A stretch of DNA of 64,000 nt, from assembly GCF_001936615.1 (NCBI RefSeq), contig NZ_MLBF01000003.1:62001-126000 (forward strand), written 5' to 3'. The position numbers and the translations under genes were made by a program. Below the pieces are notes generated by a model. That model was given only the letters and a program-made list of their open reading frames with translations. It made no database searches and was not told the DNA's origin. The stretch comes from Desulfosporosinus metallidurans (GTDB lineage Bacteria; Bacillota; Desulfitobacteriia; Desulfitobacteriales; Desulfitobacteriaceae). Below, in pieces: positions 48,840-59,547 of this stretch. Each line of letters opens with the position of its first letter. Position 1 is the first letter of the stretch.

Positions 48840-49652
48840 CTAACGCTTTTTAGTCCAAGCCTCGGACTGATATTTTGAAAGTACTTCTTCCATCATCGTC
48901 TGTTCCAGATCCGTCAATTGACTTTGCAGGAAATCGATTCCCATAATGGCACAGAATCCAGCACAGATTTCCCGTTCCAACTCTTCCCTCGCAATCGGAC
49001 GCGTCCAAACTTCATCTAATGCGCAGGCTTTGGCCTTAAATCCTGTTAGTAATCTCTGACGGATTTCTTCACTGGAAAACTTCAGAAGCCGAAAGAGAAG
49101 ATCTGAATCCATATGCAGAAGGATAGAACCATGCTGCAAAAGCATCCCCTCTTTCCGCATCTGGGCACTTCCCACAAGCTTGCGCCCTCCAACCACCAGT
49201 TCATACCAAGAAGGGGCATCAAAACACGCTGAAGAAGTGGCTCCTCCAGTTCCACCGGAAGCCACCATTTCAGCAGGAACTCCCAGATTCTGAAGTCCCA
49301 TTGACAAAGCTTGGCTAATTTTTAAGTAAGATTGTACTACTGTTCCAGAAACATTCGGATCATGCTCTGGAGCAATAAGACTGTAAGTCAGTTCGTATTG
49401 GTGCAAAACAGCCCTTCCACCTGTTGTTCGGCGAACAATATCAATTCCTTCCAACTGACAAGCCTCTTCATCGACCTCTCTATGGTAACTCTGAGCATAC
49501 CCTAGCGAAAGGGTCGCTGGTTTCCAGCCATAAAACCGGAGCAAGGGTTGGGGATTCACCATGCTGGCCATGGTTAATAATAGAGCTTCATCAATGGCCA
49601 TGTTCTCTGCTCCAGAAAACACATTATAAGGTAAATAACGCCAGGTCGTCAT
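48840..49652 (-). CDS. lipM: LipM-type octanoyl-[carrier protein]:protein octanoyltransferase (or lipoate ligase)
   Basis: 270 residues of the biotin/lipoate A/B ligase fold. RRTTGGRAVLH at 74-84 is the lipoyl/octanoyl-AMP or acyl pocket. The stretch SSACFDAPSWYELVVGGRK, with cysteine 143, matches my memory of the nucleophile region of Bacillus LipM, which moves octanoate from acyl carrier protein to the GcvH lysine. Lysine 158 is in GRKLVGSAQ. It overlaps the preceding radical-SAM gene by ATGA and has GGGGAAGGAG upstream. I prefer LipM over lipoate ligase LplA because of the cysteine motif and the lack of an adenylation C-domain. Confidence 0.82.
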   Translation of the reverse strand: MTTWRYLPYNVFSGAENMAIDEALLLTMASMVNPQPLLRFYGWKPATLSLGYAQSYHREVDEEACQLEGIDIVRRTTGGRAVLHQYELTYSLIAPEHDPNVSGTVVQSYLKISQALSMGLQNLGVPAEMVASGGTGGATSSACFDAPSWYELVVGGRKLVGSAQMRKEGMLLQHGSILLHMDSDLLFRLLKFSSEEIRQRLLTGFKAKACALDEVWTRPIAREELEREICAGFCAIMGIDFLQSQLTDLEQTMMEEVLSKYQSEAWTKKR

Positions 49653-50644
49653 ACTCCTTCCCCTCCTCGCTTAGTCTCATCAGACTCCTTCGATCCCGTT
49701 TCTTCGACATGTGCCCATGCCTGTTCGATCTCTTCCGGGGTCAATGTCCTAGGGTAATTATAGAGTTCTTTTCCTGGAGTTTCGTTATAATACGGGCGAT
49801 TGCAACCCGAACAACCGGACGTTTGAAACGGTTCCCCACCCCTCTTTACCTGAAGCTCGTTCACATCGAGACCAAAATGAATAAGTTTACCGTCTTGAAA
49901 TCCAAATTGTTCCGTCCTCGCCAAACCATGCCGGATCAAATCATGGGCGACCTGCACCCTTCGGTAAAGCGACATCTCAGGCTGTTTACGCCCTTCCATT
50001 CGTGTCCCTTTGACGGGTGTGAAAGCAAATAGTGCCACGGTTATTCCTAGGTCATACATGGACTGAAGGCACGTGACCATTTCCTCTTCACTTTCTCCCA
50101 ATCCAACAATTAAGTGTGTCGCCATATGGCCGGGGAATTTTTTTACGGACTCACTCAATAAAGCAAAGCGCTCCTCCCATGATCCATCTTTACTTTGAGC
50201 ATAGATTTCCGGAGTTGCTGCGTCTAAAGCAATGCTAATATGATCAACCCCGAGATCAAGAAGTTCTTTTACTTCCTCAAGGGTGCGTGGACCGGCTGAA
50301 ACGCAGATGGGAAGATGGGTTTGAGTTTGCACGGATTTAACCCATTCCTTCGTTTCCTCTAAAGCGGCCTTGTCCTGGACAACTTGAAAGCAAATTCGCT
50401 GCAACACGGTTTGGCTGTCAGCATAGGCTAACCCTTGAAGAACCTCTTCATCTTCGAATTTTGGCCAACTGACCCTTGAAAGAAGGTCTGCGCGAGCACT
50501 GCTCTCACGAGCTTGCGTACAAAAGGCGCAGTTGAAACGGCAACGTTCCCCGACCATCAGGTAGGCGGTTGTCGGCAAGGCATCCACTTTAAGCTTTTTT
50601 AACCCTAATACTTTAGCCGTACCCATAGAACAGCGGATCATCAT
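49649..50644 (-). CDS. lipS2: Radical-SAM protein, probable LipS2-type subunit of a two-protein lipoyl synthase
   Basis: 331 residues. The radical-SAM cluster motif is CRFNCAFC at 35-42 and a second cysteine pair, SGCSGC at 277-281, sits near the C-terminus in a biotin-synthase-like tail (GCSGCNRPYYNE). Cysteine 85 could complete an auxiliary cluster. The general type is 'biotin synthase-related' radical SAM. In archaea, a pair of such proteins has been reported to act as a lipoyl synthase. Its neighbours, LipM and the glycine cleavage genes, fit that role. It overlaps both neighbours by ATGA. LipS2 rather than LipS1 is inferred from the COG type as I recall it. Confidence 0.75.
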   Translation of the reverse strand: MMIRCSMGTAKVLGLKKLKVDALPTTAYLMVGERCRFNCAFCTQARESSARADLLSRVSWPKFEDEEVLQGLAYADSQTVLQRICFQVVQDKAALEETKEWVKSVQTQTHLPICVSAGPRTLEEVKELLDLGVDHISIALDAATPEIYAQSKDGSWEERFALLSESVKKFPGHMATHLIVGLGESEEEMVTCLQSMYDLGITVALFAFTPVKGTRMEGRKQPEMSLYRRVQVAHDLIRHGLARTEQFGFQDGKLIHFGLDVNELQVKRGGEPFQTSGCSGCNRPYYNETPGKELYNYPRTLTPEEIEQAWAHVEETGSKESDETKRGGEGV

Positions 50645-51522
50645 AACGCACAACACTCCTCTCCACGAATCACTCTTAATCCTAATTCATCCGCCACGCG
50701 GCGCGCCCCCGGAGTCGGTATGACGAGCCGATTTATTCCTAGGGCAACTGCCGCTTCATCTAAAACTAGACGATACCTTCCCTTCGGTCGCATGCATCCT
50801 AAGGCTAGAGGTACGTCAGGAAAACGAATTCTGGCCTGAGCCAAAAAGCGAACCACTTCCTCTGCGGGAAGCGGTTGCCGTTGGGCGTAGCGTGTCCCGG
50901 GAGTTGGGATAAAAACATTAAAAATCAGGCCATCGAATCCTAACTCCTGAAGCGCATCTAAGGCCTTTTCCTCTCCGCACCATTCTCCCCCTTTCAGACC
51001 CAGGGTTAAATGCGGCATGACTGGCACGACTTCTCGCAGCCCAAGGTAAACGCGACGATAATCTTCCGGCCCCTGTTGAAGTCCATAGACCTCCTGAATC
51101 GTTGCTCGGTCTGCGACAAAATCAAACGAAACGACGTCCGCTAAACCTTTCAATAGGGCGACTTCATCTCGATCCAGTAACCCAACATGAAAATTCAAAC
51201 GTACGTCTTGTTTAAGTTTGTGTAGAAATTCTAAGTGTTGAGCAAATGGGACTTTCCCTTCGGAAGTACACCCACCACTTACAAGTGCGCTGCGAAAGGG
51301 GTAGCTAGAATTAAGGTCTCCATGGATTTGAATTTCACCTACGGTGCGCATACCCTTAAGATAGTGTCCCCCACAATGAGCACAATTCAAGGCACAGGAC
51401 TGACCAGTTAGGGTAATACTCTCCGTCTGAGTCGGATATTCAAACACTATTTCGTCTGCAAAATGTGCCTTCCGGACCTTCCAAGCCTGTTGAACCAAGG
51501 TTTTTGCATCATATTGATCCAT
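50641..51522 (-). CDS. lipS1: Radical-SAM protein, probable LipS1-type subunit of a two-protein lipoyl synthase
   Basis: 293 residues. The cluster motif is CALNCAHC at 43-50, followed by GGHYLKGM. Further cysteines lie at 85 (SGGCTSEGK), 243 (LGCMRPKGRYR) and at the very end, 290-291 (EECCAL), and could hold a second iron-sulfur cluster that gives up sulfur. It is unlike LipA, which has a CX4CX5C auxiliary motif at the N-terminus. GAGGAAT precedes the ATG. It shares an ATGA junction with the second radical-SAM gene, so the two are made together. Confidence 0.75.
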   Translation of the reverse strand: MDQYDAKTLVQQAWKVRKAHFADEIVFEYPTQTESITLTGQSCALNCAHCGGHYLKGMRTVGEIQIHGDLNSSYPFRSALVSGGCTSEGKVPFAQHLEFLHKLKQDVRLNFHVGLLDRDEVALLKGLADVVSFDFVADRATIQEVYGLQQGPEDYRRVYLGLREVVPVMPHLTLGLKGGEWCGEEKALDALQELGFDGLIFNVFIPTPGTRYAQRQPLPAEEVVRFLAQARIRFPDVPLALGCMRPKGRYRLVLDEAAVALGINRLVIPTPGARRVADELGLRVIRGEECCAL

Positions 51523-51543
51523 CTCTTATTCCTCACTCATTTG

Positions 51544-51570
51544 GAAAAAGCCGCCCTTTGCGAGCGGCAT
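51544..51570 (-). terminator. Terminator-like hairpin between gcvPB and lipS1
   Basis: On the minus strand GCCGCTC pairs with GGGCGGC around a five-base loop and is followed by five Ts. It lies 58 bases after the gcvPB stop and 22 bases before the lipS1 start. The stem is short with one mismatch, so partial read-through is likely. I saw no promoter between it and lipS1. Confidence 0.65.
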
Positions 51571-51627
51571 TTTACTTATTACTTTTAGTACTTTAGCTTA
51601 CAGACTGTTTACCCGTCGTCCGCCTTA

Positions 51628-53088
51628 CTACTCTTTCCTCCAACGCAAATTCGGCTTCCGTACCGCACCCACTTCATCTAACCTAGTCACCAACGTGGTA
51701 TAAGGTGCATTCTTAACAAGATCGGGATTATTTCGAGCTTCCTCCGCTATTTTGATGAGGACCTGTGCAAATTCATCCAGCGTTTCAACGCTTTCGGTTT
51801 CCGTGGGCTCAATCATCATAGCTTCTTCAACAATCATCGGGAAATATATGGTCGGTGGATGATAGCCATAATCCAACAAACGCTTGGCGATATCTAAGGT
51901 ATGAACCCCCGTAGTTTTCAGGCTTTTTGGAGTAATCACAAATTCATGCTTGCAAACACGGTCAAACGGCAGGAAATAGTGTTCCTTGAGAATGCTCATC
52001 AGATAATTAGCATTGATAACCGCATTTTCCGATGCCGACTTCAACCCTTCTCCGCCAAGGCCTCGTATGTAGGCATAGGCCTTAACCAAAACAGAGAAGT
52101 TGGCATAAAACGAGCGTACTCGACCAATGGAAAGTGGTAGGTTCTCCTCCAGTTTGAATGTCCCATCCTCACACCGGATTACCATCGGCTTCGGCAGAAA
52201 CGGGGTCAGAAATTCTTTGACTCCAACTGGACCAGCTCCCGGGCCTCCACCCCCATGGGGTGTAGCAAACGTTTTGTGTAAATTGAGGTGTACAACGTCA
52301 AAACCCATATCCCCTGGGCGTGCGAGACCCATAATTGCATTGGTATTCGCTCCGTCGTAGTATAATAATCCTCCCACATCATGAATCAGCTTCGTAATTT
52401 CTAAGATATTTTCATCGAAGAGACCCACCGTATTAGGATTTGTCAGCATGAGGGCCGCAACCTCGTCGTTAACAACCTTTTTCAACTCCTCCAGATCAAC
52501 CCCGCCTCGTTCATTGGAAGGTACCTGAATTATATCATACCCTGCCATCGCCGCAGTCGCGGGATTCGTCCCATGAGCTGAGTCGGGAACAATCACCTTT
52601 GTGCGTTTATTATCCCCACGGTGGTTATGATAGGCTTTAATAATTAACATACCCGTCATTTCTCCGTGAGCACCAGCAGCCGGTTGGAGAGTAAAAGCAT
52701 CCATTCCTGCTAATTCACAGAGATCCTCTTGAAGTTCCGCCATAAGTTGCAAAGCCCCTTGAGTCAACGTTTCAGGTTGGTAGGGGTGAAGAGCTGTGAA
52801 GCCAGGGAGGCGTGCTAACATTTCATTGACTTTTGGATTATACTTCATTGTACATGATCCTAGGGGGTAAAATCCAGTGTCCACACCGTGGTTAAACGTG
52901 GAAAGACGTGTAAAGTGACGAACTACATCCACTTCCGAAAGCTCCGGGAGATTGGGTTCCTGCTGCGCCAGTAAATAATCGGGAATAAGCATTTCGACTG
53001 GAACCTCCGGGACATCACAAGCAGGTAAGCTGACCGCAGTTCGCTCATCGGCACTGAGATCGAAAATTAGCAATTCTAATGCTTTCAT
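51628..53088 (-). CDS. gcvPB: Glycine dehydrogenase (decarboxylating), subunit 2
   Basis: 486 residues. The PLP lysine is K272 in [35 protein letters not shown] near 70-85 and [16 protein letters not shown] near 168 are strongly conserved. With GcvPA it forms the split P-protein that decarboxylates glycine and passes the aminomethyl group to lipoyl-GcvH. The ATG at 53088 overlaps the gcvPA stop (ATGA). Confidence 0.97.
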   Translation of the reverse strand: MKALELLIFDLSADERTAVSLPACDVPEVPVEMLIPDYLLAQQEPNLPELSEVDVVRHFTRLSTFNHGVDTGFYPLGSCTMKYNPKVNEMLARLPGFTALHPYQPETLTQGALQLMAELQEDLCELAGMDAFTLQPAAGAHGEMTGMLIIKAYHNHRGDNKRTKVIVPDSAHGTNPATAAMAGYDIIQVPSNERGGVDLEELKKVVNDEVAALMLTNPNTVGLFDENILEITKLIHDVGGLLYYDGANTNAIMGLARPGDMGFDVVHLNLHKTFATPHGGGGPGAGPVGVKEFLTPFLPKPMVIRCEDGTFKLEENLPLSIGRVRSFYANFSVLVKAYAYIRGLGGEGLKSASENAVINANYLMSILKEHYFLPFDRVCKHEFVITPKSLKTTGVHTLDIAKRLLDYGYHPPTIYFPMIVEEAMMIEPTETESVETLDEFAQVLIKIAEEARNNPDLVKNAPYTTLVTRLDEVGAVRKPNLRWRKE

Positions 53089-54425
53089 TGGATTTCCCCC
53101 AATCTGGCCACAAGCCGGTCAATATCAACTTTTCGCTTCGTCTCCGTCACACAGAAAAGGAGATGATGATCCAGTTCCGAGTAGAACCGCGCAAGATCAA
53201 GTCCGCCAATAATCTTATCCTTCAGGAGCAGGGCATTTATTTTAGCGGGTTCAATTGTCGTCTCAATCACAAATTCATGAAAGAACGGCCCCGCAAAGGC
53301 CAACCGCATCCCCGGAATTTTGGTAATTTCCCGAGCAGCATAGTGAGCATTTTGCAAATTGAGATACGCTAGTTCAATGACCCCTGTTTTTCCGAGCGCA
53401 CTCAAATGCATGGTGAAAGCCAGTGCGCAGAGTGCCTCATTGGAACAAATGTTGGACGTGGCCTTTTCCCGTCGGATATGCTGTTCGCGAGCCTGAAGGG
53501 TTAACACATAGCCCTTTCTCCCGCTTTTGTCCGTGGTCGCCCCTACAATTCGCCCTGGCATCCGCCGGACAAACTTGTCACGAACTGCCAAAAACCCTAG
53601 ATAAGGGCCCCCGAAATTAAGAGAATTACCGAAGGCTTGCCCTTCGCCCACCACAATATCTGCGCCACATTCTCCCGGAGACTTTAATAACCCCAAAGAG
53701 ACAGGATTGACCGCCATGACCACAAGAGCTCCTTTGGCATGAGCAAGTTCTATGATTTCCTCCGCCGCTTCAATCCGTCCAAAGAAATTCGGATTCTGAA
53801 CAAGGACACCCGCAATATCTTCTTGAAGCGCTGCTTCAAGGGCTGATCGATCTAGGGCACCGTCCTTATAAGGAATTTCTATGAGTTCCACACCTCGGGG
53901 TGGTAGATAAGTCTTGAGTACTTCGCGATATTCCGGATGCACGGTTTGCAAGACGAGCACCTTTTCCCGTCGTGTCGCATCACAGGTCATAAGAGCAGCT
54001 TCTGCCAAAGCCGAAGCCCCATCATACATAGAGGCATTGGCCACATCCATCCCGGTTAATTCGCAAACTAAAGTCTGATATTCATAGATGGCCTGTAGTG
54101 TCCCCTGACTAATCTCCGGTTGGTAAGGTGTATAGGCTGTGTAAAATTCAGAACGCAGCAATAATTGGTCCACAAAGCTGGGGATGTAATGTTCATAAGC
54201 TCCTGCTCCAAGATAAGAACTATAGTCCTCCACTGTTTTGTTAAGGTTCGCCAGTCCTTTGACATGCTTAACCAATTCCTGCTCTGACATTCCTCCACGA
54301 ATCGCAAGCGGACGTTGCATGCGAATTTCCTCAGGTATATCCGCAAAAAGATCCTCAACCGACTTAACTCCGATACGGGCTAAAAGCCTCTCCTGTTGAC
54401 TTTCGGTATTCGGTACAAAATTCAT
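53085..54425 (-). CDS. gcvPA: Glycine dehydrogenase (decarboxylating), subunit 1
   Basis: 446 residues from the ATG at 54425, which has AGGAGGAA upstream. It has [19 protein letters not shown] near 54, [14 protein letters not shown] near 131 and the segment [16 protein letters not shown] near 255. It matches the N-terminal half of single-chain P-proteins and lacks the PLP lysine found in GcvPB. It starts one base after the gcvH stop codon. The frame extends to 54467 but without a better site. Confidence 0.96.
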   Translation of the reverse strand: MNFVPNTESQQERLLARIGVKSVEDLFADIPEEIRMQRPLAIRGGMSEQELVKHVKGLANLNKTVEDYSSYLGAGAYEHYIPSFVDQLLLRSEFYTAYTPYQPEISQGTLQAIYEYQTLVCELTGMDVANASMYDGASALAEAALMTCDATRREKVLVLQTVHPEYREVLKTYLPPRGVELIEIPYKDGALDRSALEAALQEDIAGVLVQNPNFFGRIEAAEEIIELAHAKGALVVMAVNPVSLGLLKSPGECGADIVVGEGQAFGNSLNFGGPYLGFLAVRDKFVRRMPGRIVGATTDKSGRKGYVLTLQAREQHIRREKATSNICSNEALCALAFTMHLSALGKTGVIELAYLNLQNAHYAAREITKIPGMRLAFAGPFFHEFVIETTIEPAKINALLLKDKIIGGLDLARFYSELDHHLLFCVTETKRKVDIDRLVARLGEIQ

Positions 54426-54426
54426 T

Positions 54427-54813
54427 CTAATGTTCCTCCTCTGCGAGAAAGGCTTCATATTCGTCAACCGTCATCATGCCTTTAAGAGGGGATAAATCGT
54501 CCACTTCAACCTTAATCAACCAACCTTCTCCATAGGGATCAGTGTTCAACAACTCAGGGGTTTCCAAGGCTAACGAATTCACCTCCACGACTTTTCCGCT
54601 GATTGAAGCCGTAAGATCAGAGACTGCTTTCACAGACTCCACCGTTCCATAGGATTTTCCGGCCGTCACCGTCGCGCCCTCATCAGGAAGTTCGACAAAC
54701 ACAACATCCCCAAGGCTTTCCTGCGCATGATCAGTAATCCCCAACGTCACGATGTTTCCCTCGACCTTGGCGTACTCATGCTCTTTGTTATACTTTAATT
54801 CTACTGGATTCAT
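54427..54813 (-). CDS. gcvH: Glycine cleavage system H protein
   Basis: 128 residues. A lipoyl-carrier sandwich fold with lysine 62 in [15 protein letters not shown] as the site to be octanoylated and then sulfurated. It shuttles the aminomethyl intermediate between P-, T- and L-proteins. The ATG at 54813 has TTAGGAGGA; an upstream frame to 54867 has none. This protein is the expected substrate of the LipM and radical-SAM gene products downstream. No L-protein (Lpd) gene is in the window. Confidence 0.97.
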   Translation of the reverse strand: MNPVELKYNKEHEYAKVEGNIVTLGITDHAQESLGDVVFVELPDEGATVTAGKSYGTVESVKAVSDLTASISGKVVEVNSLALETPELLNTDPYGEGWLIKVEVDDLSPLKGMMTVDEYEAFLAEEEH

Positions 54814-54894
54814 TAAAATCATCCTCCTAATATTTTTGTTATCTTGCCCTTGGGTATACAGATACATCTACTAATCTCAGACTTCGTGCCTCGA

Positions 54895-55992
54895 TTAATT
54901 TCCTCGTTGGTAAAATAAAGTGGGAATCATTTTGGCTTGCACGGCTTTCCCGCGGATCATCACATCTAAAACATCCCCCTGAACGGCCAAATCCGAGCGA
55001 ATCAGCCCCAAAGCAATGTTTTTATTGAGAGTCGGGGAGAATGAACCTGATGTGACAAATCCGATTTCTACTCCGTCTTTTTGTAGTGGGTAATGAGAAC
55101 GAGCTATTCCCCGTCCAATCATTTCAAGGCCTACTAACTTGCGCGGTACCCCCTGTTCTTTTTGAGTTAGGAGTGCGTCCTTTCCAATGAAAGCGGCTTT
55201 ATCTAATTTGACAAAGATACCAAGGCCTGCTTCTAACGGAGAAATTTCTGGCCCTAATTCATTGCCATACAAGGGTAGACGAGCTTCAAAACGCAACGTG
55301 TCACGAGCGCCCAAACCAATGGGCTGTACGCCTTCTGGTGCACCGATTTCTAAAACCTTCCGCCATAATTGTCTGCCATACTCCGGAGAAACATAGATTT
55401 CAAACCCATCTTCTCCCGTATACCCTGTGCGGGAGATTAGACACGGTACACCATCAACGTCTCCATGAGTAAACCCATAATATTTAATTTGTGCCAGATT
55501 AACGTTTGTAATACGTTGCAAAATTGTTTCAGCTAGTGGACCTTGAAGAGCAAGTTGCGCGTACTGATCGGAAACGTTCTCCACAACCACGTCGAATTCT
55601 TCAGTTTGTTCAACCATCCAAGCGTAATCCTTATCTGCGTTGGATGCATTCACAACGATAAAGAAATGTTCTTGATTATAGCGATAAACAAGCAGATCGT
55701 CCACAATTCCACCATTTGGATAACACATAGGAGAGTAGAGAATTTTTCCATCTACAAGCTTACTGGCATCATTGGTAATTAACATTTGTACAAAGGCCAG
55801 TGCTTCTTTCCCGCGAACATCGATCTCTCCCATATGAGAAACATCAAATAACCCTGCCTTTGTCCGAACCGCATGGTGTTCGTCAATCACGCCAGCATAC
55901 TGGACAGGCATTTCCCATCCGCCAAAATCAATAAGTTTAGCCTTAGCTGCCAGATGTTCTTCATAAAGCGGAGTTCGTTTTGGTTCAACCAT
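54895..55992 (-). CDS. gcvT: Glycine cleavage system T protein (aminomethyltransferase)
   Basis: 365 residues. [20 protein letters not shown] near the start, [14 protein letters not shown] near 50, and the active-site region [14 protein letters not shown] near 195 are visible. It releases ammonia and makes methylene-tetrahydrofolate from the H-bound group. The ATG at 55992 with AAGGAGGTG is the start; the frame to 56052 reads into the riboswitch terminator. It is the first gene under the glycine riboswitch. Confidence 0.97.
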   Translation of the reverse strand: MVEPKRTPLYEEHLAAKAKLIDFGGWEMPVQYAGVIDEHHAVRTKAGLFDVSHMGEIDVRGKEALAFVQMLITNDASKLVDGKILYSPMCYPNGGIVDDLLVYRYNQEHFFIVVNASNADKDYAWMVEQTEEFDVVVENVSDQYAQLALQGPLAETILQRITNVNLAQIKYYGFTHGDVDGVPCLISRTGYTGEDGFEIYVSPEYGRQLWRKVLEIGAPEGVQPIGLGARDTLRFEARLPLYGNELGPEISPLEAGLGIFVKLDKAAFIGKDALLTQKEQGVPRKLVGLEMIGRGIARSHYPLQKDGVEIGFVTSGSFSPTLNKNIALGLIRSDLAVQGDVLDVMIRGKAVQAKMIPTLFYQRGN

Positions 55993-56052
55993 TAGTGGCA
56001 CCTCCTTAATTTTGTCACATGCGTTTGCCCTTATGCCCCAGAGTGGATGCAT

Positions 56053-56262
56053 AAAAAAGGACAGAGAAGGTGCATTATCGCACCTTCTCTGTCCTTTAAC
56101 CTGAGAGATTCGCCGTAACCGGCTTCCCCTTTGGTGTTCTCATTTAAGAGAAACTCTCCAGAGTATCGTCATCTAGTAGTACCTTTGCCTGAGAGTTTCC
56201 CCCCTTGAAAGGCGATTCAAGGGATTTTCTCCTTCGGCGTCTGGTTTTCCCAGCTCTCTCCT
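56053..56262 (-). promoter_or_regulatory. Tandem glycine riboswitch with terminator before gcvT
   Basis: On the minus strand two aptamers lie in series. Aptamer 1 runs from GGAGAGAGCTGG near 56262 to CTCTCAGGCAAAGG near 56180. Aptamer 2 runs from CTCTGGAGAG near 56161 to AATCTCTCAGGTTAAAGG at 56094. A 15-base-pair terminator (GGACAGAGAAGGTGC and its complement, 56094-56059) with six Ts overlaps the end of aptamer 2. Glycine binding should prevent the terminator and turn the gcv operon on. The part of the 55993-56400 gap beyond it holds AT-rich likely promoter sequence only. Confidence 0.93.
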
Positions 56263-56400
56263 ACTAGTCTCATCCGATATGAGTTATATCATTATTCAAT
56301 ATAATATGCTTTTTCCACTGATTAGTCTACTGACTTTTTGCAAATTTCTAAGATATTAAGAAAAACTTACTTTTCTATCCTCGCACTTCGCAACTCGGAT

Positions 56401-59172
56401 CTAAGTTAGGCTGCTAACCACGGTACTGCAACGCGGACAAATCGTCGGATGTTCTGAATTCTTTCCGACATCCTCATGAAACATCCAGCAACGCTCGCAT
56501 TTTTCCCCTTTGGCTGGTTGAACAAGAATCCCCAAACCCTCGTGAACTTCCGCTGGTTGTACCCCTTCTGGCCTTTCTTCCTGGGGTCCATGCACAGTTA
56601 AGTTGGAAACAATAAAGATTTCTGCGAGATTCGGAACTTTTTGCAAGAATTCATACTGGGTTTCTGTCGGATAAAGATCCACCTGAGCAGTTAACGGATG
56701 ATTGATCAATTTTTCCTGACGCGCCTTTTCCAATACTTTGGAAACATCCGCCCGCAACTCCAAGATCTGATCCCAAAGATCAGCTATCTTCTCGTTCATC
56801 CATTCAGAATTCACCTTTGGCATTTCTGAGATTTGGACATTCTCTGCGTTCTTATCTCCAGGAATATACGGCCAGATTTCTTCAGTCATAAACGACAAGA
56901 TCGGAGCTAAGAGACGAGCCAGGGCATCAAGGACTTCGTATAAGACCGTCTGGGCGGAGCGACGAAGGAGTGATGTTTTTCCTTCAACATAAAGTCTGTC
57001 CTTAACTATATCCAGATAAACGGCGCTTAACTCGATGGTACAGAAATTATGAATCGTATGGTAAACCCAGTGGAATTCGTAAGTCTCATACCCAAGGAGC
57101 ACGCGTTCAACCACTTTAGAAAGCTTAAGCAATGCCCACCGGTCAATTTCCTGAAGCTCTTGATACGTCACTTTATCCTTAGAAGGATCGAAATCATTGA
57201 GGTTACTCAGCAAGAAACGCAGGGTATTACGGATTTTACGATAGGCTTCAGACATTTGCTTCATAATGCGCGGAGAAGCGGCCACGTCATTCTTATAATC
57301 TACAGAACTAACCCAAAGCCGCAAAATGTCTGCACCCAATTCTTGTACAACTTTGAGAGGATCAACCCCATTACCCAGCGATTTAGACATCTTGCGCCCT
57401 TGCTCATCGACCACAAAGCCGTGGGTCAGTACGCTACGATAAGGAGCTTGACCAAAGGCGGCTACCGCCGTAGATAGAGAAGAATTGAACCAACCGCGGT
57501 GTTGATCTGAACCTTCTAGGTAGAGATCTGCTGGCCAAGAAAGTTCACTCCGCTGCTTCAAGACGCCAGCATGGCTTGTACCGGAATCAAACCAAACGTC
57601 CATGATATCCGTCTCTTTGCGGAATTTCGTACCACCACAGTCACAAGAGGTCCCTTCTGGCAATAATTCATTAGCAGAATGGGCGAACCAGGCATCTGAC
57701 CCTTCTTGACGGAAAAAATCCTGGACTTTTGCGATGGTTTGGTCGTTCACCAACACTTTTCCACAATCCTCACAGTAGAAGATGGGAATAGGAACCCCCC
57801 AAGTTCTTTGCCGGGAAATACACCAGTCTCCTCGGTCTGCTATCATGTTATAGATCCGATCTCTTCCCCAAGCGGGAATCCAGCGAACCTTCTCAATCTC
57901 ATCTAAAGCTACTTGGCGAAATCCATCAATGGAGGCAAACCATTGTTCTGTTGCTCGGAAAATGATCGGGCTCTTGCAACGCCAACAATGAGGATAACTG
58001 TGCTCAATCGTTTCCTCAAGCACAAGATCTCCGGTTTTCTTGAGGTCCTCCACAATCACAGGATTTGCCTTTCCAGTTTTAAGACCGACATACACCCCGC
58101 CTTCCGACGTAAATTTTCCTTGATGGTCAACGGGACATAAGACGGGTAACCCATATTTCTTCCCAACCAAAAAGTCATCTTCCCCATGGCCTGGTGCGGT
58201 ATGAACACAGCCTGTACCGGCTTCTAAGGTAACATGTTCCCCGCAAATTACCACGGAGTCGCGGTCCATGAGCGGATTTCGACAAATCACACCTTCAAGT
58301 TTTTTGCCTGAGAGAGTCTTTTCAACTGGAAGTTCTAGCTTCCATAGGGAGCGTAAGGACTCCAACATCCCCTCAGCGACCACCCAATGTTCTTGCTGGG
58401 CGGTGACAACGGCATACGTTAACTCTGGGTGTACACTGATCGCGAGGTTTGCTGGCAAGGTCCAAGGAGTTGTCGTCCAAATGACCACGAAGGTATTCTC
58501 TTCGGCAAGGACGTTCAACCCATCGCGTACCGCAAATTTAACATAAATTGCCGTGGCCGGTTTATCCGCATATTCAATTTCTGCCTCGGCCAGTGCCGTC
58601 TCACAGGAAGGGCACCAGTAGACAGGTTTTAATCCTTTATAAATATAGCCTTTTTTGGTCATATCACCAAAAACCCCGATTTGAGCTGCCTCATACTCCT
58701 TTTGCAGGGTCAGGTAAGGATGTTCCCAATCCCCGCGTACTCCAAGCCGCTTAAATTCCTCACGCTGAATCCCCACATATTTCTCCGCATAGTCTTTACA
58801 TTTCTGCCGGAATTCCAGTGCAGATACCGCATGACGGTTTACTCCCAATTTCTTAATGACTTGTTGTTCGATAGGAAGTCCATGGGTATCCCATCCCGGG
58901 ACATAAGGCGCATCAAAGCCCATCATGGTCTTGTATTTGACGATGACATCTTTCAATACCTTATTGATGGCATGTCCAAGATGAATATCCCCGTTAGCAT
59001 ACGGTGGACCGTCATGAAGAATAAATTTCGGTCGTCCTGCACGTGCTTTCTGTACCTTTTCGTAAAGCTTTTCTTCTTCCCAAAACTTCAGGATTTCCGG
59101 TTCCCTTTGGGGAAGATTTCCCCGCATTGGGAAATCTGTTTCGGGTAAGTTAAGTGTCTTGCGATAGTCCAT
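56401..59172 (-). CDS. ileS: Isoleucyl-tRNA synthetase
   Basis: 923 residues. HLGH at 64-67 (HIGH motif), an editing domain (CP1) inserted at about 185-390 with [32 protein letters not shown] (KMSKS) near 595, an anticodon-binding domain and a C-terminal zinc knuckle [12 protein letters not shown] with a second pair CPRC. The start ATG at 59172 has GGAGGAAA; the frame extends to 59232. It is the common bacterial type. A T-box lies upstream. Confidence 0.96.
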   Translation of the reverse strand: MDYRKTLNLPETDFPMRGNLPQREPEILKFWEEEKLYEKVQKARAGRPKFILHDGPPYANGDIHLGHAINKVLKDVIVKYKTMMGFDAPYVPGWDTHGLPIEQQVIKKLGVNRHAVSALEFRQKCKDYAEKYVGIQREEFKRLGVRGDWEHPYLTLQKEYEAAQIGVFGDMTKKGYIYKGLKPVYWCPSCETALAEAEIEYADKPATAIYVKFAVRDGLNVLAEENTFVVIWTTTPWTLPANLAISVHPELTYAVVTAQQEHWVVAEGMLESLRSLWKLELPVEKTLSGKKLEGVICRNPLMDRDSVVICGEHVTLEAGTGCVHTAPGHGEDDFLVGKKYGLPVLCPVDHQGKFTSEGGVYVGLKTGKANPVIVEDLKKTGDLVLEETIEHSYPHCWRCKSPIIFRATEQWFASIDGFRQVALDEIEKVRWIPAWGRDRIYNMIADRGDWCISRQRTWGVPIPIFYCEDCGKVLVNDQTIAKVQDFFRQEGSDAWFAHSANELLPEGTSCDCGGTKFRKETDIMDVWFDSGTSHAGVLKQRSELSWPADLYLEGSDQHRGWFNSSLSTAVAAFGQAPYRSVLTHGFVVDEQGRKMSKSLGNGVDPLKVVQELGADILRLWVSSVDYKNDVAASPRIMKQMSEAYRKIRNTLRFLLSNLNDFDPSKDKVTYQELQEIDRWALLKLSKVVERVLLGYETYEFHWVYHTIHNFCTIELSAVYLDIVKDRLYVEGKTSLLRRSAQTVLYEVLDALARLLAPILSFMTEEIWPYIPGDKNAENVQISEMPKVNSEWMNEKIADLWDQILELRADVSKVLEKARQEKLINHPLTAQVDLYPTETQYEFLQKVPNLAEIFIVSNLTVHGPQEERPEGVQPAEVHEGLGILVQPAKGEKCERCWMFHEDVGKNSEHPTICPRCSTVVSSLT

Positions 59173-59269
59173 TGATGATTTCCTCCTTGTAAGATAGATA
59201 GGGTTATGGTTACAAAACCAACTCGAATGCAAGATGGGGACGTTTAGTAGGCTTCTACCTGTTACGGAT

Positions 59270-59497
59270 ATAATTAAAAATCCCGTCCCTCCTAAAAGGG
59301 GCGAGATTATTACTCACGGTACCACCCTTGTCGCCAAAACTAGCCACTCGGTGTCTTGTAACGGGGACAAACCGAACGAAGCTTACTATTAATTCAGCCC
59401 TTCACTCCAAGGGGATTTTCTAAGTCACTCCTCACGGGCTCACACCACTTCCCGCTCGCTTTAAAGGCTATTGACAAAGACTGTCCTTTTCAATGTG
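59270..59497 (-). promoter_or_regulatory. Isoleucine T-box leader of ileS
   Basis: On the minus strand stem I carries GCGAGC and GGTGTGAGCCCG, and a specifier codon ATC (isoleucine) at 59416-59414 ahead of TTGGAGTG. The T-box AGGGTGGTACCGTGAG is at 59328-59313; its TGGT pairs with the ACCA end of a tRNA with discriminator A, as in tRNA-Ile. The terminator (ATCTCGCCCC with GGGACGGGAT) at 59307-59276 ends in five Ts. The 59173-59547 gap holds only this leader and its promoter. Confidence 0.92.
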
Positions 59498-59503
59498 TTC
59501 TAC

Positions 59504-59533
59504 ATAATAAAATTTAAAATGAAAATAGTTCAA
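59504..59533 (-). promoter_or_regulatory. Probable promoter of ileS
   Basis: TTGAAC and TATTAT are 18 bases apart on the minus strand, placing the transcript start near 59497, just before stem I of the T-box. Confidence 0.55.
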
Positions 59534-59547
59534 ATGAGTATATTAAC

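Noticed and set aside
48840-49652. Simple lipoate-protein ligase (LplA) or biotin ligase
   Set aside because: The CFDAPSWYE cysteine motif and length favour a LipM-type octanoyltransferase, although scavenging ligase activity cannot be ruled out.
49649-51522. Biotin synthase or HydE/ThiH-type radical-SAM proteins
   Set aside because: BioB-like features are limited to the general fold; no biotin, hydrogenase or thiamine genes are nearby, while the octanoyltransferase and GcvH substrate genes are.
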